DNA of 64,000 nucleotides from Hansfordia pulvinata (Eukaryota > Ascomycota > Sordariomycetes > Xylariales), in assembly GCA_006538405.1 (NCBI GenBank), contig BJKQ01000013.1:434001-498000 (forward strand). Reading direction: 5' to 3'. The stretch's first letter is position 1. Every line of letters starts with the position of its first letter. Below, piece after piece: positions 1 to 12,132 of this stretch. Below the pieces are notes generated by a model. It was not told where the DNA came from and ran no database searches. It saw nothing but the letters and a program-made list of their open reading frames with translations. A program made the position numbers and the translations under genes.

Positions 1-1844
1 CGACCCGTCCTCCTCGACGATGATCTGCAGACCCGGCCCGTCCCGCGTTGATGCCGTCATGGTCGCCGCGTTGGGGTTGGGTTGCTGGCTGCTACTGCTT
101 CCATGATCCGCCGTCGTCTTCTTTCTGGAACGGGGCGACGACCGCTGCTGCTCTTCGTCCTCCTCGGCGCGCATCAGCTCGCGCAAGATGCGAATGCCCT
201 CCTCCCTCTCCGCATCCTCCGTGATCCGCAGGCCCCACGCGCTCAAGAACGTCGCCTCGCCCCGGTAGTTCTTGTGCAGCCACAGGCGCTCCTGGGTCGT
301 GTGGCCCCCGCTCGCGCTGCCTAGCCGCGCTGGGCTCTGAGAGGGTTTCCTGCTGCTGCTTCCATTGCTGTTGTCATCATCGCCCTGTTGCTGCTGGTGC
401 CGCCTGGACGATTGTCTCGGTGGCGAGGAGGACGCGCCCCGGGTCTCTCTGTTGTTGCTGTTGTTGCTGCCACTGCTGCTATCTTTGGGCGTCTTTGGGC
501 GCGAGGGCACCTCGGAGATGGAAGGCAGAGCGCGGTCAGGCGGGGGATGCGGGGGTGGGGGAAAGGCCTTGAGCATGGGAGTGGGCTTTGCGGAAGAGGA
601 AGACGAGGGCGACTCGTCTCCCGAGCCGCCTCCGCCGTGGCGCGAGTGTTCCGAATTGTGACGCGAGTGCGTGTTGGCCGTGTAGTGCGACTGGCCGGAG
701 CTGCGGTACGAGATGTCCGAGTTGTGGCGCGAGTGGTTCGCAGAGCTGGGGCCGGTCTTGTCACCCAGGTAGTGCTGTTGGTGGTGATCGTCGCTCCCCC
801 GCTGGAATGAGGCGGTGGGCGGTGTCGGCGGGAGGGCCTTCCACTGCTGCGCACCCGAGGCTGCGCTCCGTAGCTCGCCGTCGTTGCTCTGGGCGCGCCT
901 CAGGTGGTGGTGGTGATCGGCGGCCGGGGGCGCAGTGGACATGGCTGCCGCGGACGCCATGATGTGGTGGTGCTGCTGCTGCGCAGGAGGCGAGCCGCGC
1001 CTCGAGGGGGCGGACGAGGACGAGGAAACGGTGGACAGGATGGGGGACTGCTTGAAGGAGAAGTTGCTGGGGGTCGACGATGAGGCCGAGTGGATGACTG
1101 GGGCTCCTGCTCCCCTCCTGCCGCCGCTAGGTCGTGCTGTGGTGTGTCGTGGGGTTCAGGGATGGTCAGCGGCGTCGGGTTGATGGGGACTGGCTTTTTT
1201 CGGATCGGGACCTGTTGCTGCTGTTGGTGGTGGTGGTGGTGGTGGTGTGTGTCGTGATAGTATTGCTGAGAATGCTCTTGATTCTGTTTGGGTAAGACGA
1301 GCTGGAGCTGGTGCGGCGCATGCGTCGTCTGTGGAGCTGGCACTTCTCGTTCCGCCTCTTCTTCCTCTTCTTTGTCCTCTTCGACCGTCAGGGGCTTCCA
1401 GCCGTTCATGGACCACTGGGTGACGGGCCGCTCGCCCGGGGCGGCCAGGTGCGGAGGGTGAGCGGCGGTGACGTTGTGGGCGTGCCAGCGCTGGCCGGTC
1501 GGAGCCGTGTTGGCTCGGGAGAGGGCGGCGGCGGTAGCGGCGGCGGCGGCGGCGGCGGAAGACTGCGATTGCGATTGCTGCGAGGCCGAGTGAGAGGGGG
1601 GCGGGGACTGGTGAGGGCGAGGAGAAGCAGCAGAAGAGGTTTTCGACTGGAAGGGAGGCACTGGAGGGGGCGCGGGCGGGGGTGGAAGTCCCACTTGGTG
1701 ATGCGGCGGCCGTGGTCGGCGTCGGCGTCGGGGTTGGCAGTGGCAGTGGCAGTGGCGGCGAGGGTGTCGGCGCTGTGGTGGCTGTCGGACGTGGAGCCGA
1801 CGCGGGAGCCGCCGAGATGGACAATCTCGCTGGGGCTGGACGAC
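1..1844 (-). CDS. Low-complexity His/Gln/Ser/Pro-rich protein, 3' end beyond window; two apparent frameshifts
   Basis: Function unknown. The coding frame is visible from codon bias (C or G at third positions) and lack of stops over more than 1.8 kb on the minus strand, but it moves between the three frames. Frame A covers about 1844-1671, frame B about 1665-1104, and frame C about 1099-1 without a stop to the window edge. Both changes are explained by one missing base, at the G5 run 1666-1670 and the G4 run 1100-1103. The product has Ala, His and Gln runs (His/Gln at about 1215-1245), a conserved-looking stretch QWSMNGWKPLTVEED, and near the window edge LWLHKNYRGEATFLSAWGL followed by an acidic helix. 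I believe this last motif recurs in uncharacterised Sordariomycete proteins. The 5' end is probably an intron acceptor (CTAAC branch point, then AACAG at 1850-1845), so the start codon lies upstream and was not resolved. Confidence 0.6.
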
Positions 1845-1939
1845 CTGTTCAAGTGGGTTGCAGCCGTGTTAGTTGCGCTGTGACGTGCGGTACGATTCCG
1901 TGAGGTCAATGGGCAGACGGGCGAGTGAGCGGCCTGGCC

Positions 1940-1987
1940 GGTGGTGGTGGTGGTGGTGGTGGTGGTGGTGGTGGTGGTGGTGGTGGT
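1940..1987. repeat. (TGG)n microsatellite
   Basis: About 16 uninterrupted trinucleotide units. In other frames it yields poly-His, poly-Thr or poly-Val open frames, which are artefacts. It lies just upstream, in the sense direction, of the predicted acceptor of the leftmost gene, so it may be in an intron or 5' leader. Confidence 0.9.
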
Positions 1988-3097
1988 GATGACGATCCGC
2001 CAAGTCCGGTACACGCCAATGCATCCACATTGGATGAGGACGTACGTGCTCGTACTCGTTGTGACTCCGGGCAGGCACGACCGACAGGACAGGCGTGACA
2101 GGGTAATTACGGCGGAAGGAGGAGGACCGCTTGCGCACTTGCACGCTTTGCCCACTCGTTTGTTCGCTCGTTCGCTCGCCCGCTCGGGGACCAAATGAAT
2201 CCAGCACGAAATCATAGGTACGGTAGTTAGGGGGTAGGCAATCAGGGGGTGGGTGATACGCACACTACGCTCGTCTTACTCGAATTCCATCGCCCCCACC
2301 CTAGCGACCGTTGGCTCGGCTCGCGAGTGACGGGCATGTCTTGTCGCTCGCTGTTCGTGTCTCCGATTCGAGGAGTCGTGGGCTGTCGCTGGTCGGCCTT
2401 CTCCTCAGTTCCTTGTCGTCGTCGTCGTCGTCGTCGTCGGCTTCGTCGTCAAGTAGTGTGCGACGGCGCGCATGGTGGTCAATTGGGCGAAATAGGGGTG
2501 GGCGGTGGTGGTGATGGTGGTGGTGTTGTTGTTGTTGGTATAAGGGATCAACACCAACACCGCCAAACGAAACCAAACAGACGGGACGAAACAGAACAAA
2601 CACGATGGGAGAAGCGGGTAGAAAACAGAATAGGAGACGCAATCACTCGGAATCCGAAAAGCCCACGAGTACTCGCACGGCGCACCCAACTACTACCCAG
2701 ACAAGAACCGAGAGACAGACCCAGACAGGGACAGAGACAGACAGAGGCAGAGAGGGACAGCCCACGGTCTGAAAAGGAAGGAGGGTTTGCCCATCGCGCG
2801 CTGACAAGTCCGTTGCGCTGCTGCTGAGGAGAGCCCGCAAAGCCCCCGTGATCCACCCTCGGGCGTCCTTGGCGGCTCTCGGGAGGCGACGCGTAGTCCT
2901 TTACTCGTAGTCGTTCCCTGGGGGAGGAATCCTCCTCTCCTCTCTCTCGACTCGTCTCGTCTCGTCCCGTCTCCTCTTTGCCGTCTCCTCTCCTCGCTCC
3001 GAGACCACGAGGCCCTCCTCCTCCCGATTCGCGGACAGTTCTCGCCCAGGGGAGCGCCCCAGAATGCAGGGCGCGCAGACGCCTCGTTCCCAAACCC

Positions 3098-3142
3098 CTG
3101 GTCCAGGTCCAGGTCCAGGTCCAGGTCCAGGTCCAGGTCCAT
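3098..3142. repeat. GGTCCA hexamer tandem repeat
   Basis: About seven perfect copies of the hexamer GGTCCA, followed to about 3205 by degenerate copies with CCAGG cores. No gene overlaps it convincingly. Confidence 0.9.
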
Positions 3143-5571
3143 GTTCATATCAAAAGTCCGATACCAGGTCCAGGCCCAGGTGTGCCAGGTCCGGGGCCAG
3201 GCGTTCCGTGCCTCCCACTGGTTAGCACCAGGCTGAGAGCTGACCGGTACCTGGTCGAGAGAGCGGATAGGGGGCAAATCAGACGACACGAGCCGAGCTG
3301 GACCCCTGGCCACCCACCCAACGTCATCGGCGGATAGGGGGGCTCCAGGGGCTGCTGATCTCGATAAAGACGAGGAGCTGAGACCACTTCGAGTGCTCGT
3401 ACAGTGGGTACCTAGTCACTGTACTCCGTAGCCGCCCCTACTACGCCCACCATCATGAAGGACGGGTTGTAGGAGTATACCGCTCACGGTGATCATAGTG
3501 GGAGAAGGGCCGCCCTTTACTGGTACGAGCATTCCCTACGTGCCTACGCCCTGCTGGGCTTAGTCGGGCTTGACCGGGCCTGGTGATCTTGGGCCCGGGG
3601 CCGTCCCTCAAGGTACGAGTATCGTACAGTGTCCATTGCCAGCTCGATATGAGTAACAAGGCATATCCGTCCGCACGTGCCGCACCACTCGTACCCGACA
3701 CGGGCGAGTACTCACTCATATGGGAACAGCAATGCCCTATCCAAGTATATACTCGTAGTACCCCTTTTATCACCCCACGACTCGCACCACACGCAAGTAA
3801 TAACAGGAACAACAACAACAACAACGACGACGACGACAATAAGAACACCTCCTAGCTTGCCACTCATCTAGGCAGGTAGACAAGGCAGGCACGTACCATC
3901 TAGGGACCCCTGGCCTGGCCGTGGTAGAACAAAGGCGAACCCTGCTTTTGACTCATGTACGAGTACTCCGTAAGAGCCCATCTCGCCTTAACCCGACCCG
4001 TAAGTACGGCCACCAGAATAGACAGAAGAATGACAATAAACGACGGAGGCGTGCAACGCACCGACTCTGAGCTGAGGGACGGACCACATGGGGCGACTAT
4101 GCCATTGTGCGTAGGTCAAGCGAAGACGGCGATAGGATTGGGGAGGTCCTCCCTCATCCGAGTACGTGTCTCCCACTCTCCCTCTGCGCCGTCACCGAGA
4201 AGACGGCCCGCCAGGCTTCTCCATCCACGCTTCTTTTAGCATGGAAGGCGTGGGTTCGCAGTGGATCTGCGTATCCGTGCGAGCAGTGTCGTCCGAGGTC
4301 CGTGACACGTCGAGCGAGGGACGATCTCTCAGCCGGTGCCCCTGGGCCCCCGGGCGGACGAGGCGAACGAACAACCGCATCACGTCCTCAACCCGCGATC
4401 CTTGTGCGAGGCAGGCAGGCAGGCAGCTACGCAGCCACGCGCAGCCAGCCAGCCAGCCAGTCAGCGTCCATTGCCCCAGTGGTGGCCGTGCGGGCATGCG
4501 AGCAAATCCTGAAGGTATTCGCGTAAGTCAGAAGAAGCACAGACATTGCCATCATTCCGCATGGCCTGGCCAGAAGCGTGCCAGCCCCAGAAAGGGCTGC
4601 CCCGCCTCGTCTTCTTGCCGCCCGTCCGCGCGGGGACGCATCGGCGGAAGCCGTCAAGCCCTACGGGTCACTCATGACTACCTAGACACGTGCTAGACTA
4701 CCCTCATGTACGACCTTCCATTGTGAGCAATTGCCGAAGCTGATGGGGGCTCTTTAGGGGGGGTTCCGGAGCGCCCCGCGGCCCCGGCTTTCCATCCCAT
4801 CTCGTGTCCCTCCCACTCCCGCCCAAAAAATAGAAAAAAGCACTGGCCACCAATGCCATCAGCCCGGCCCGGCGGAGGGGTAGGGAGAAACGTCAAGTGC
4901 AAGCGAAGCGGCTACGGAGTCTTGGGTTACGGGTAGATGGGGGGAATCTCGGCGGGCGCGCAATTGGGCAGGTGGGCGGACGGGATTCACACAAAAGAAT
5001 CCCATCTCATCGTCGTTGTTGCTGTTGTTGATCTCCTTCTTCGTCAACATCCACTGCGCGCACGAAACCACAAAGCCGATCGGGACTCCTGTCGGTCGGT
5101 GGCAAAGGAACACACACACACACACTCAGCACTTTCCTGTGTTCCAGAAGTCACCGTAGGCCGTGGCGACGGCGGCGACGGCGGCGGCACGTGGCGAACC
5201 TGGAGGAGCGCGCCACAAGCGAGACTGCCTGCGCATTACTTTAGGGACTTTACTTTACCTTCCCTACGCCGCAGACAGGAAAGCGAAAGAAAAAAACCCA
5301 GATGAAAGACAAGAAAGATTCGCCTCTACAAATGAATCCAAGGAAAACAAGGAAAGGAAAAGAGATGGGAATCGCGGGACTAGAGTGCATTCGAACATGG
5401 CTGTCATTGTTTCATCGTCGTCTTCGACCCCAGTCACCACTGCTGTCCCCTCTTTGCCTGTGTCCTCCTATCCCCTTTTCCGCGCGGGGGGAATATAAAT
5501 GGAGACTCCTTTTTCTTGGCTGTCATCTCGACAGGAGCCGTTACTCAAAGCGAAGGGTCTGCCAGGGGGCC

Positions 5572-5590
5572 AAAAAAAAAAAAAAAAAAA
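5572..5590. repeat. Poly(A) tract of 19
   Basis: An uninterrupted run of A in intergenic DNA. No sign of a retroposed gene next to it. Confidence 0.85.
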
Positions 5591-7587
5591 GAGATTGAGA
5601 TTCGGCCCCCAATCGAGCAGGTGGACGTTGGACTGCCCCTTAGAAAGCGTCTGCGGCGACACTGCGGCTCAAGCCCTGACAGGACTTGGCTCGGTCGACG
5701 GCCTGTCCTTCAGGAACAAGTCAGAAGGCAAAGCACAGCGAGAAGGCGAGGGAGGACGATGGCGTGAGTCGTCCGCCAGAATACACGCTGGGTGTGTGCA
5801 ATGTAAGATACCTACCTATGTAATATTTTGCAAGTGGAAGCAGCCGGCTTTCCTCTCGGACGCTGCATTCGATTCAGTTGACGCTCCCCGCCGAAACCAT
5901 CCACCACCGCCTTTGAGGGGCGTTTCCGAAGTCGACCAGCGACGGACGGGCATCTCGCTTGGGCCCGGACTTCCGCACGTGGCCGCCGGCAAACTCCCCG
6001 AGGCCACTGCCTAAGTAACTGCCGGGGGGGCCTCGTGGTTGTTTGAGATCGCCTCCCTTCAAGCCTGCTCCAGTCAACCGGTGCGGACATGGAGAAAACC
6101 TGTGTCCATCTCGGCGCGCCTGCGTCGGGACGAGGCCACAGCTGCAGACGTGCCTCAGGAGGCTGGCTGGTTGCAGGATCCGATCCAGCTGGAGCCTTGA
6201 GCTCGGTCTGCCAACCACGGTGAATTTCGGGGCTTTGGAGTCGGGTTTTGATATGAAGGCCGGCGTCGGTCCTGTGTGCAGACAAAATGGTTGGCCACCC
6301 CTTTTCCTTCGCGAGTTTTTTCTTCTTTGGTCGTGAACAAGCAAAGACTTTGCTAATGTGCATCAACCCAGACAGCGGCGGTCCGCGATCTCTTGTCGTC
6401 TCAGAGACGGTCCTGCCACAACGACTGTGTGGTGCGCGCACTTGAGGCGGGCAGGATCGAAGGATGCTGGTGGCGGAGGCTACAGAGCGGGGGCATGGCA
6501 GAGCAGAGACAGCGAGCGAGGGCCAGCGAAGACGAGACAGTGCAGGTACCCTTTTTCTTCTCCAGCAACGATGGCGAGAGAGTGAAGACACGAGATACGA
6601 AAATAAAACATGAAGAAAGAAAAAGAAGAAAAAAAACACTAATAGACCACACCGGCACCAAGCAGAAACAAAACCGCCCCGTCTGTTTCAAGCCGCGACT
6701 CTCGGTGCGCCATGTCGTCGCCTCCCCCCCCGGTGGTCAGTCGTGGTTTGACGCCACATCCGCCTGGGGACGCGCGGGGAGCCCGATCCTCTTCCCTCTC
6801 TCGCCTTCGAAACCCCGAGCGTCTACAGGATTGCGGACGCGCGGTTGACTTATGGACTCGGAGCACCCCGACGTGTGTCAGCCAGGCGGCCTTTGGATCT
6901 GCCGGCGCTTCAGGTACCTACCTACCTTGCCGAACTATTCTCGGCTGTGTCGGGCTTGAGATGCTGCCGGCGAGTAGAGTCAGTGTCGATGGGCCTTTGC
7001 GGATACGATGCGGTGTATTGTGCATTCCGGTCGAGCATTGCGAGGAATGGAAAAAGGGAGGAGACAAGAAGCGGAAGACGAAGAAGAAGAACAAGAAGAA
7101 GAAGTAGAAGCAGAACGAACAACTTCAATCGCCCAACTTGTGCTGCCCAAAGGACCGTAGGCTTGGGTGGTGGGAGCGCGTTCAACTGGTCAGGACTTAT
7201 CGTTAGAAGTGACGTGACTTATACCAGACCAAGGAGACGAGATGACGCATAATAGAATGCAAGTTCAAAAGCCAGGCAGCCATCATACTTCCAGGTTGTA
7301 TTGACTGTAGAGAGGGTGAGGAAAATCCAGCTATTCACGAGTGAGTGTCTTATGCAAATGTCCTTCAAACCACCTGGCTGTGCCAGAAGCACTCAAATGA
7401 TCAGGCAGGTTCGCAAAGCTGTATACAACACACTATGCTCCTGGGAAAGGTGCCTTGGTCAATCAGCAGCCCGTCGAAGGTACCAGTCTACCAGACGAAG
7501 CCCTTCACTATATCTCAACTTGCCCTCTGCCCGACTAGACACCGTCACCAAAGTAAAAGGTGTGATCCCAGCGCTGCGAACAGACTG

Positions 7588-8862
7588 TCAGCACGGTACT
7601 CTAATCCCGGGGGGGTGGTGGCGCTGAGAAAAGAGAAAGGGGGGGGGGGGGACATCAGAGTTGAGAGACTCACCTTGTCCCATAGGCGGGACTTGTCGAC
7701 GAGGCGCAGGTCCGTGCCGAGCCTTATGACGCGCTTGGGGTCGGTGTTGATGGTCGAGGCGTGGATCTTTTTTTTCCACCATCACATGGTCAGCAAAAGG
7801 CCCTTTCTTGGAGTACTTCATCTCAACACACTTTGCCATCCCTTTCGAGAGAGACCCCCGAGAGGCAAAAGGAGGAAAAGAAAAACAAAAGAAGTCGGGA
7901 AACTCACCATGGTCGGCTTGTGGAAGACGACGTCGCCCGCCCGCCAGTCGGCGACGAGCCACCTCCGGCCGCCGTGCCGGCGCGCGAACTCGCGGGCGTC
8001 GCAGCTCAGCATGCCCGAGCTCATCATGTGCGCGTTGAAGCCGCTGCGGACCTCGTCGTCGGACATGCCCGCGGCGCGGGCGCGGTCGCCGAAGTCGCGC
8101 TCCATCTCGGCGCCCAGCCCCTGGCTGCCCTCGAGGTACGCGAGCCCGCCGCCCTCGGCGGCGCAGTCGCCCAGGGGCACCCAGGCCGTCAGGGAGGTGG
8201 GCTCGCCGCCGCGCAGGAAGATCTGGTCGTAGTGCACGCCCGTCGCCGGGTTGCCCGGGGTGCTGTTGCGCAGCAGGCTGCGGCGCATCATGTACGTGCG
8301 CTCGGGGCCCCAGCCGGTCAGGCGCGCCGCGAAGCCCGTGATGGCCGGGTGGTACGCGAGGCCGCCGGAGGGGGAGGAGGCGTGGCCGTCATTGTCGTCC
8401 CGGCCCTCCGCGTCCCGGGCCCGGTGCCGCGGTACCACTCGGCCGAGTGCGCCGCCAGCGCCGCGTCCACGAACGCCTCCGCCGTCTCCCCCTTGCCCGG
8501 CCGGCCGTTGGCGCCTCCCGTGCCGAACCCGGTCCCGATCGACGGGTAGTCCTCGCCGCGGGCCCCCTCGCGGAAGATGCCTTCCTCCGGGTCCGTCCGG
8601 GCTCGAGGACGCCCGTGTGGGCCATGGAGCGGAAGTAGGCGGCGCGGGCGGCCAGGACGTCGGCCCGCGGGATCAGCCCGCGGACCAGCAGGTAGCCGTC
8701 GGCGTCGTAGCGGGCGCGCAGGTCGGCGAGCGGCTCGTCCGGGCGCGAGGCGCGCAGGTAGCCGGCCTCGGAGGGGGCGAGGAGGCCGTCGTTGACGTAG
8801 AGGGGCTTGCCGCCGAGGGTGGGCTCGGGGGCGGCCGCGGGGGGCGACTCGGCGTGGGGCAT
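7588..8862 (-). CDS. Phytanoyl-CoA dioxygenase (PhyH) family protein, three exons, two apparent frameshifts
   Basis: Predicted non-haem Fe(II)/2-oxoglutarate-dependent oxygenase; substrate unknown. Start ATG at 8862-8860. Seen: N-terminal part ending AYFRSMAHTGVLEPG, then TDPEEGIFREGARGEDYPS, then LAYHPAITGF, GVHYDQIFLRGGE with the HxD iron ligands, DWRAGDVVFHKPTM, and after an intron IHASTINTDPKR (distal His) and RLGTDLRLVDKSR (Arg expected to bind 2-oxoglutarate). These motifs in this order are diagnostic of the family. Introns: about 7910-7772 (GTGAGT donor, weak AAAAAG acceptor) and about 7672-7626 (GTGAGT...TCTCAG). The frame changes twice in exon 1, near 8597-8604 and 8414-8423, each explained by one missing base in a C/G run. 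The last exon is very short and its exact stop is uncertain (7588 in the present reading). Confidence 0.85.
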
Positions 8863-8912
8863 TGTTTTTTTTCTTCTTCTTCTTCTTCTTTTGTTGCTCC
8901 CTCTTCTCTCGA

Positions 8913-8919
8913 TCTTATA
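8913..8919 (-). promoter_or_regulatory. TATA-like element of the dioxygenase gene
   Basis: TATAAGA on the minus strand, about 51 bases before the dioxygenase ATG, followed by a CTT-rich tract (8868-8892) typical of fungal leaders. Confidence 0.4.
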
Positions 8920-10248
8920 TTGCTGGGAGGAGGGGAGGTGTACCCTGATGTCTGGATAGGGGGAGTTTGAGTATAGGCGTGCTGTCCTTGCCGATAGATG
9001 CGGCGACTTGGGGGGGTATTTCTATGATTGAAGCTCAGAATGCCTGTGTCTACGGAAAGTTCAGGACACAGTCGGTGATGGATGGGACGATGACAAGGTT
9101 TCTCGAAGCTGACCACCCCCTTTCCATTTATACTTGGCCGCCCCGTCTGTGTGGGCCAGCCCGGCCGACTGAAGACACTACCTTACCTACTCGCCTACCT
9201 ACCTACCTATCTTACATTCGAGTAACTGAACGCCGCCCACCTGATGACATGGCGACCGCCGGCGGCCCTGCGTATTGGGCGATGGCGGAGGGCCGTCGTC
9301 CGTCCCGCAGGCCAGGCCGAGATTGCCCTCTTCGGCAACACATCCCGCGGGACTGACTGGACGGCCCCAGAAAACCAAGCCAGACCAAACATGCGGGGCG
9401 CTGACGGGAAGAAAGTGTGGGTGGTGGGGGATGCACGTCGGCGAGCGGCAGTCCTGGCGACTCCACCGTAACCCGAAACCGGAACACCGTCCCCGGCACG
9501 GGTTGGCACCGTTTCCACCTCTCTTGCGTCGCCGCGGATCCGTATGAGAAGGAAGCCGTCACAGTCCATCACAACCTCACGGGTCTTCTTTGCAGAGGGT
9601 GTTTGTTTGTCCGTCACGAGGAATTCAGTCCCCGGCGGAAGCAAGCTTGATGGGACTTGGTGCTATTCCACGCCGAGTCTTCTGCCGGGATTCCGGACTG
9701 CCCGAGCCTGCAGAGCCATCTGCCAGCTCAATTGCCGTGCGTTGCCCGGGCACTATATACACCGTGTCCGCTCGTGAGCGGACACGGCTTTCCCTTCTCA
9801 CGTTCCCACGACCCCGGTTGCTTGCGGGTATGGGTCTGGGCCACCGACCCCGGACCGATCCCACTTCTGTCTTTTCACGCCGTCAAGTTGCCCAGTCGGG
9901 CACTTCCAGACCCGGACGGAACGGCGAGGGCCAGATTCGATACCCGTCTGACTTGATAGGTTGATCGGCTTCAGCATCCAGCCATACCGGATACCTTACC
10001 TGGTATCTTGCCTCACTTGCCTCTTTACGTGGCCGTGTGCGGGATCACGAGGATCATGGAGCGGAAAATAGCTCGAGACTAACCACGGGGCTCAACCCGG
10101 CACCCCCTGGGCTGCGTGGATATCCCCCGTCCCACATCTCGCGGGTGATTCTCTCCTGCCCTCGTGCCCGTGTCCATTCAGCAACCGAAGCAGCGCAGAA
10201 ACGCGATCAGGAAGGCGAAGAGCTCGATCTGATGCCAGCCAGCCAGCC

Positions 10249-10317
<69 letters not shown>

Positions 10318-11391
10318 GTCTCTCTGTCTCTCTCTGTCTCTCTACTCGTACAGCTCTTGATCCACCGGCGGCGCCTCGGGCGTGCCGGCGCTGGTCCGTC
10401 CGTCTCGACCCTCCCCCTCCACCTCCCCCCCACACACTACCCCGCGTGCCCACACGTGCCCACAGTCTGCGAGCCCGTGATGACAGACGGGCCCGCCCGT
10501 CGCCGAGCTCTCCCCGCGGGATTCATCGCCCGTTGCGGGCGAGCCGCATTCTATCAAACCAAGCCCCTCCTCCCGCTTGGGGGGGCGGCAGGCGGGCGGC
10601 GGGTGAATGGGTGGGTGACATGGCAGATCCGGTGCTGATTCCCCTGGCGAATCATCGCGGGTGGGATTACCCAATGCCCAAGGGCTCTCGATATCGCGCA
10701 GGTGACTCTGGAAGACCACCAGACAGAGCAGGGCGACCAGGCTGGTGTTGGAAAGCACGCTGGGCCGAGTATAACTCCGCCGCCGTCAAGAGTATATGGA
10801 TGGCTGGACAGGGTGGCGCATGCCTGCCTGCAGGACGGTTGGAGAGCACTCATCAGCCCAGGACCACAACGCCGCTATATCACGGATCAGATCGAGGCGG
10901 GAAGCCTACTGGGGTTTGGCTACGCGCCTAGCGCCGGTGGCTTCTATATATTAGGTACACTCACATATGGGGTTGAGGGTGGCTTTTGCTCGCTCACTCG
11001 GCCGCATGTCACAACGAGCTGTCAAGTCATGGCCCTTCACTGCGTCGACTCGAGAGAAGCGGGTCCCGATATGGTAGGTCGCCAGTGTGATACCAGTGTA
11101 TAGAGCGCGCGCTCAAGTCATGTAGGGACTTTCTATCTATCATTGTCCATCAGACTCCCAGACCACGAGTAATCTGACCATGTCTGTCTCTCTGCTTCTA
11201 AGCCACCATCCCGTCATGAACGCGCCTCTCGACCCATCTCTCCCTCCTCACCTGCTCAGCCGACCAGAAAAAGGACTCTGCGCTTTCGCTTGAAGGAGAG
11301 CCAGATGATGGCTATGGGCAGCTTTTCCAGGCCTGCTTGTCTCTCTCTCTCTCCAGGTCGACCTCCATGGCTTGCTTACTAGGTACCCTGT
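8920..11391. other. Intergenic region without a supported gene
   Basis: About 2.5 kb. It holds a long (TC)n microsatellite and several open frames without codon bias. The open frame 10758-10342 (-) starts with a signal-like hydrophobic stretch but turns into repeat-derived sequence and is not accepted. Confidence 0.5.
10252..10344. repeat. (TC)n microsatellite
   Basis: More than 40 TC units, interrupted by TG in the right third (TCTG variants). The open frames over it (poly-Ser/Leu or poly-Arg/Glu) are artefacts. Confidence 0.9.
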
Positions 11392-11955
11392 CTACTCGCT
11401 ATGATCGTGAACCGCCATCGTGACTCTGGCCTTGGCGTGGTCGCCGTTGGCGTTGAAGAGGGAGCTCTCGAGGGCCTGGTACCCCGTGTTCATCAGGATC
11501 TGCAGCTGCGCCTCCATCACGTCCCGCACCTTGACGCCCCCGGAAGCCAGAAGCGCCTGGACGGTCTGCGGGTTGCCCACGTGGTGCGTGGAGATGCCGA
11601 AGACGACGAGCATCGAGTCGTACTGGGCGTCGACCCGCAAGTCCCAGGGGCGGCTGTCCCCCTCGTCCTCGTTCTCGCTGGCGCTCCACTCCCACGCGAG
11701 CATGTCCAGCACCCATTTGCTGACCGCGGCGTCGGCCAGGTACCCTGCCTGGTCGGCTCCGAGCGCCCTGGCCCGCGACCTCTCGGTCCCCTTCAGGGTC
11801 AGTTTCCCGGAAACGGCGGCGGTGAGGTCCTTTCCCCGGAGCTTCCGGGCCTCGAGCTGGCTCGCGCTGTCCGGCACGGCGGCGGCGACGGCGGCGGCGG
11901 CGATGGGGCTGGCAAAGGCCAGCGCGCCGAGGAGCAGAGCGGGGTTGAAGAGCAT
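11392..11955 (-). CDS. Secreted protein of unknown function, 187 aa
   Basis: Single-exon gene, complete. The N-terminus (MLFNPALLLGALAFASPIAA followed by Ala/Val) is a typical cleavable signal peptide, so the product is expected outside the cell. The mature part is about 160 residues with no cysteine, a charged region (residues about 85-105, ENEDEGDS), then alternating helical segments; it ends VTMAVHDHSE. The frame is strongly GC3-biased and stays open without homopolymer problems. No family recognised. A TATA-like box lies about 170 bases upstream. It could be an extracellular or host-interacting protein, but that is only inference. Confidence 0.75.
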   Translation of the reverse strand: MLFNPALLLGALAFASPIAAAAVAAAVPDSASQLEARKLRGKDLTAAVSGKLTLKGTERSRARALGADQAGYLADAAVSKWVLDMLAWEWSASENEDEGDSRPWDLRVDAQYDSMLVVFGISTHHVGNPQTVQALLASGGVKVRDVMEAQLQILMNTGYQALESSLFNANGDHAKARVTMAVHDHSE

Positions 11956-12125
11956 CGTGTGAGTCTGTCCGGGAAGGCCGCCTCAGTGGGAGGGAGGGCG
12001 GAGATTGAAGCGGGGCAGTGGAAGTACCAGAGAAGGGGCCTCTCGAGAGGCGAAATATCTGTTGTGATGCGTGTGCGTGTCTGTCAAGGCGTCTACGCGG
12101 GTGATTGAGGGGCCATTGGCTGTGT

Positions 12126-12132
12126 CTTTATA
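12126..12132 (-). promoter_or_regulatory. TATA-like element for the 187-aa secreted protein
   Basis: TATAAAG on the minus strand 171 bases before the ATG, followed immediately by a CCAAT sequence (GCCAATGG, 12120-12113). Confidence 0.4.

Larger units (their letters stand above)
1845..7587. other. Long intergenic region, repeat-rich, no convincing gene
   Basis: About 5.7 kb in which no open frame shows coding bias or a recognisable product. The first part may hold the 5' exon and leader of the low-complexity gene on the left. It contains a (TGG)n array, a GGTCCA hexamer array, CGAGTAC/TACTCCGTA-type words, CT-rich and GA-rich tracts and a 19-base A run at 5572-5590. Open frames here are poly-Ser, poly-His or poly-Thr translations of the repeats. 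Confidence 0.5.

Noticed and set aside
1869..2207. Minus-strand frame with a long His run
   Set aside because: The His run is simply the (TGG)n repeat. It could include a 5' exon of the leftmost gene, but I could not place splice sites with confidence.
10342..10758. Open frame with a signal-peptide-like start
   Set aside because: The hydrophobic start is followed by sequence lacking codon bias; the frame ends beside the TC microsatellite. No homology recognised.
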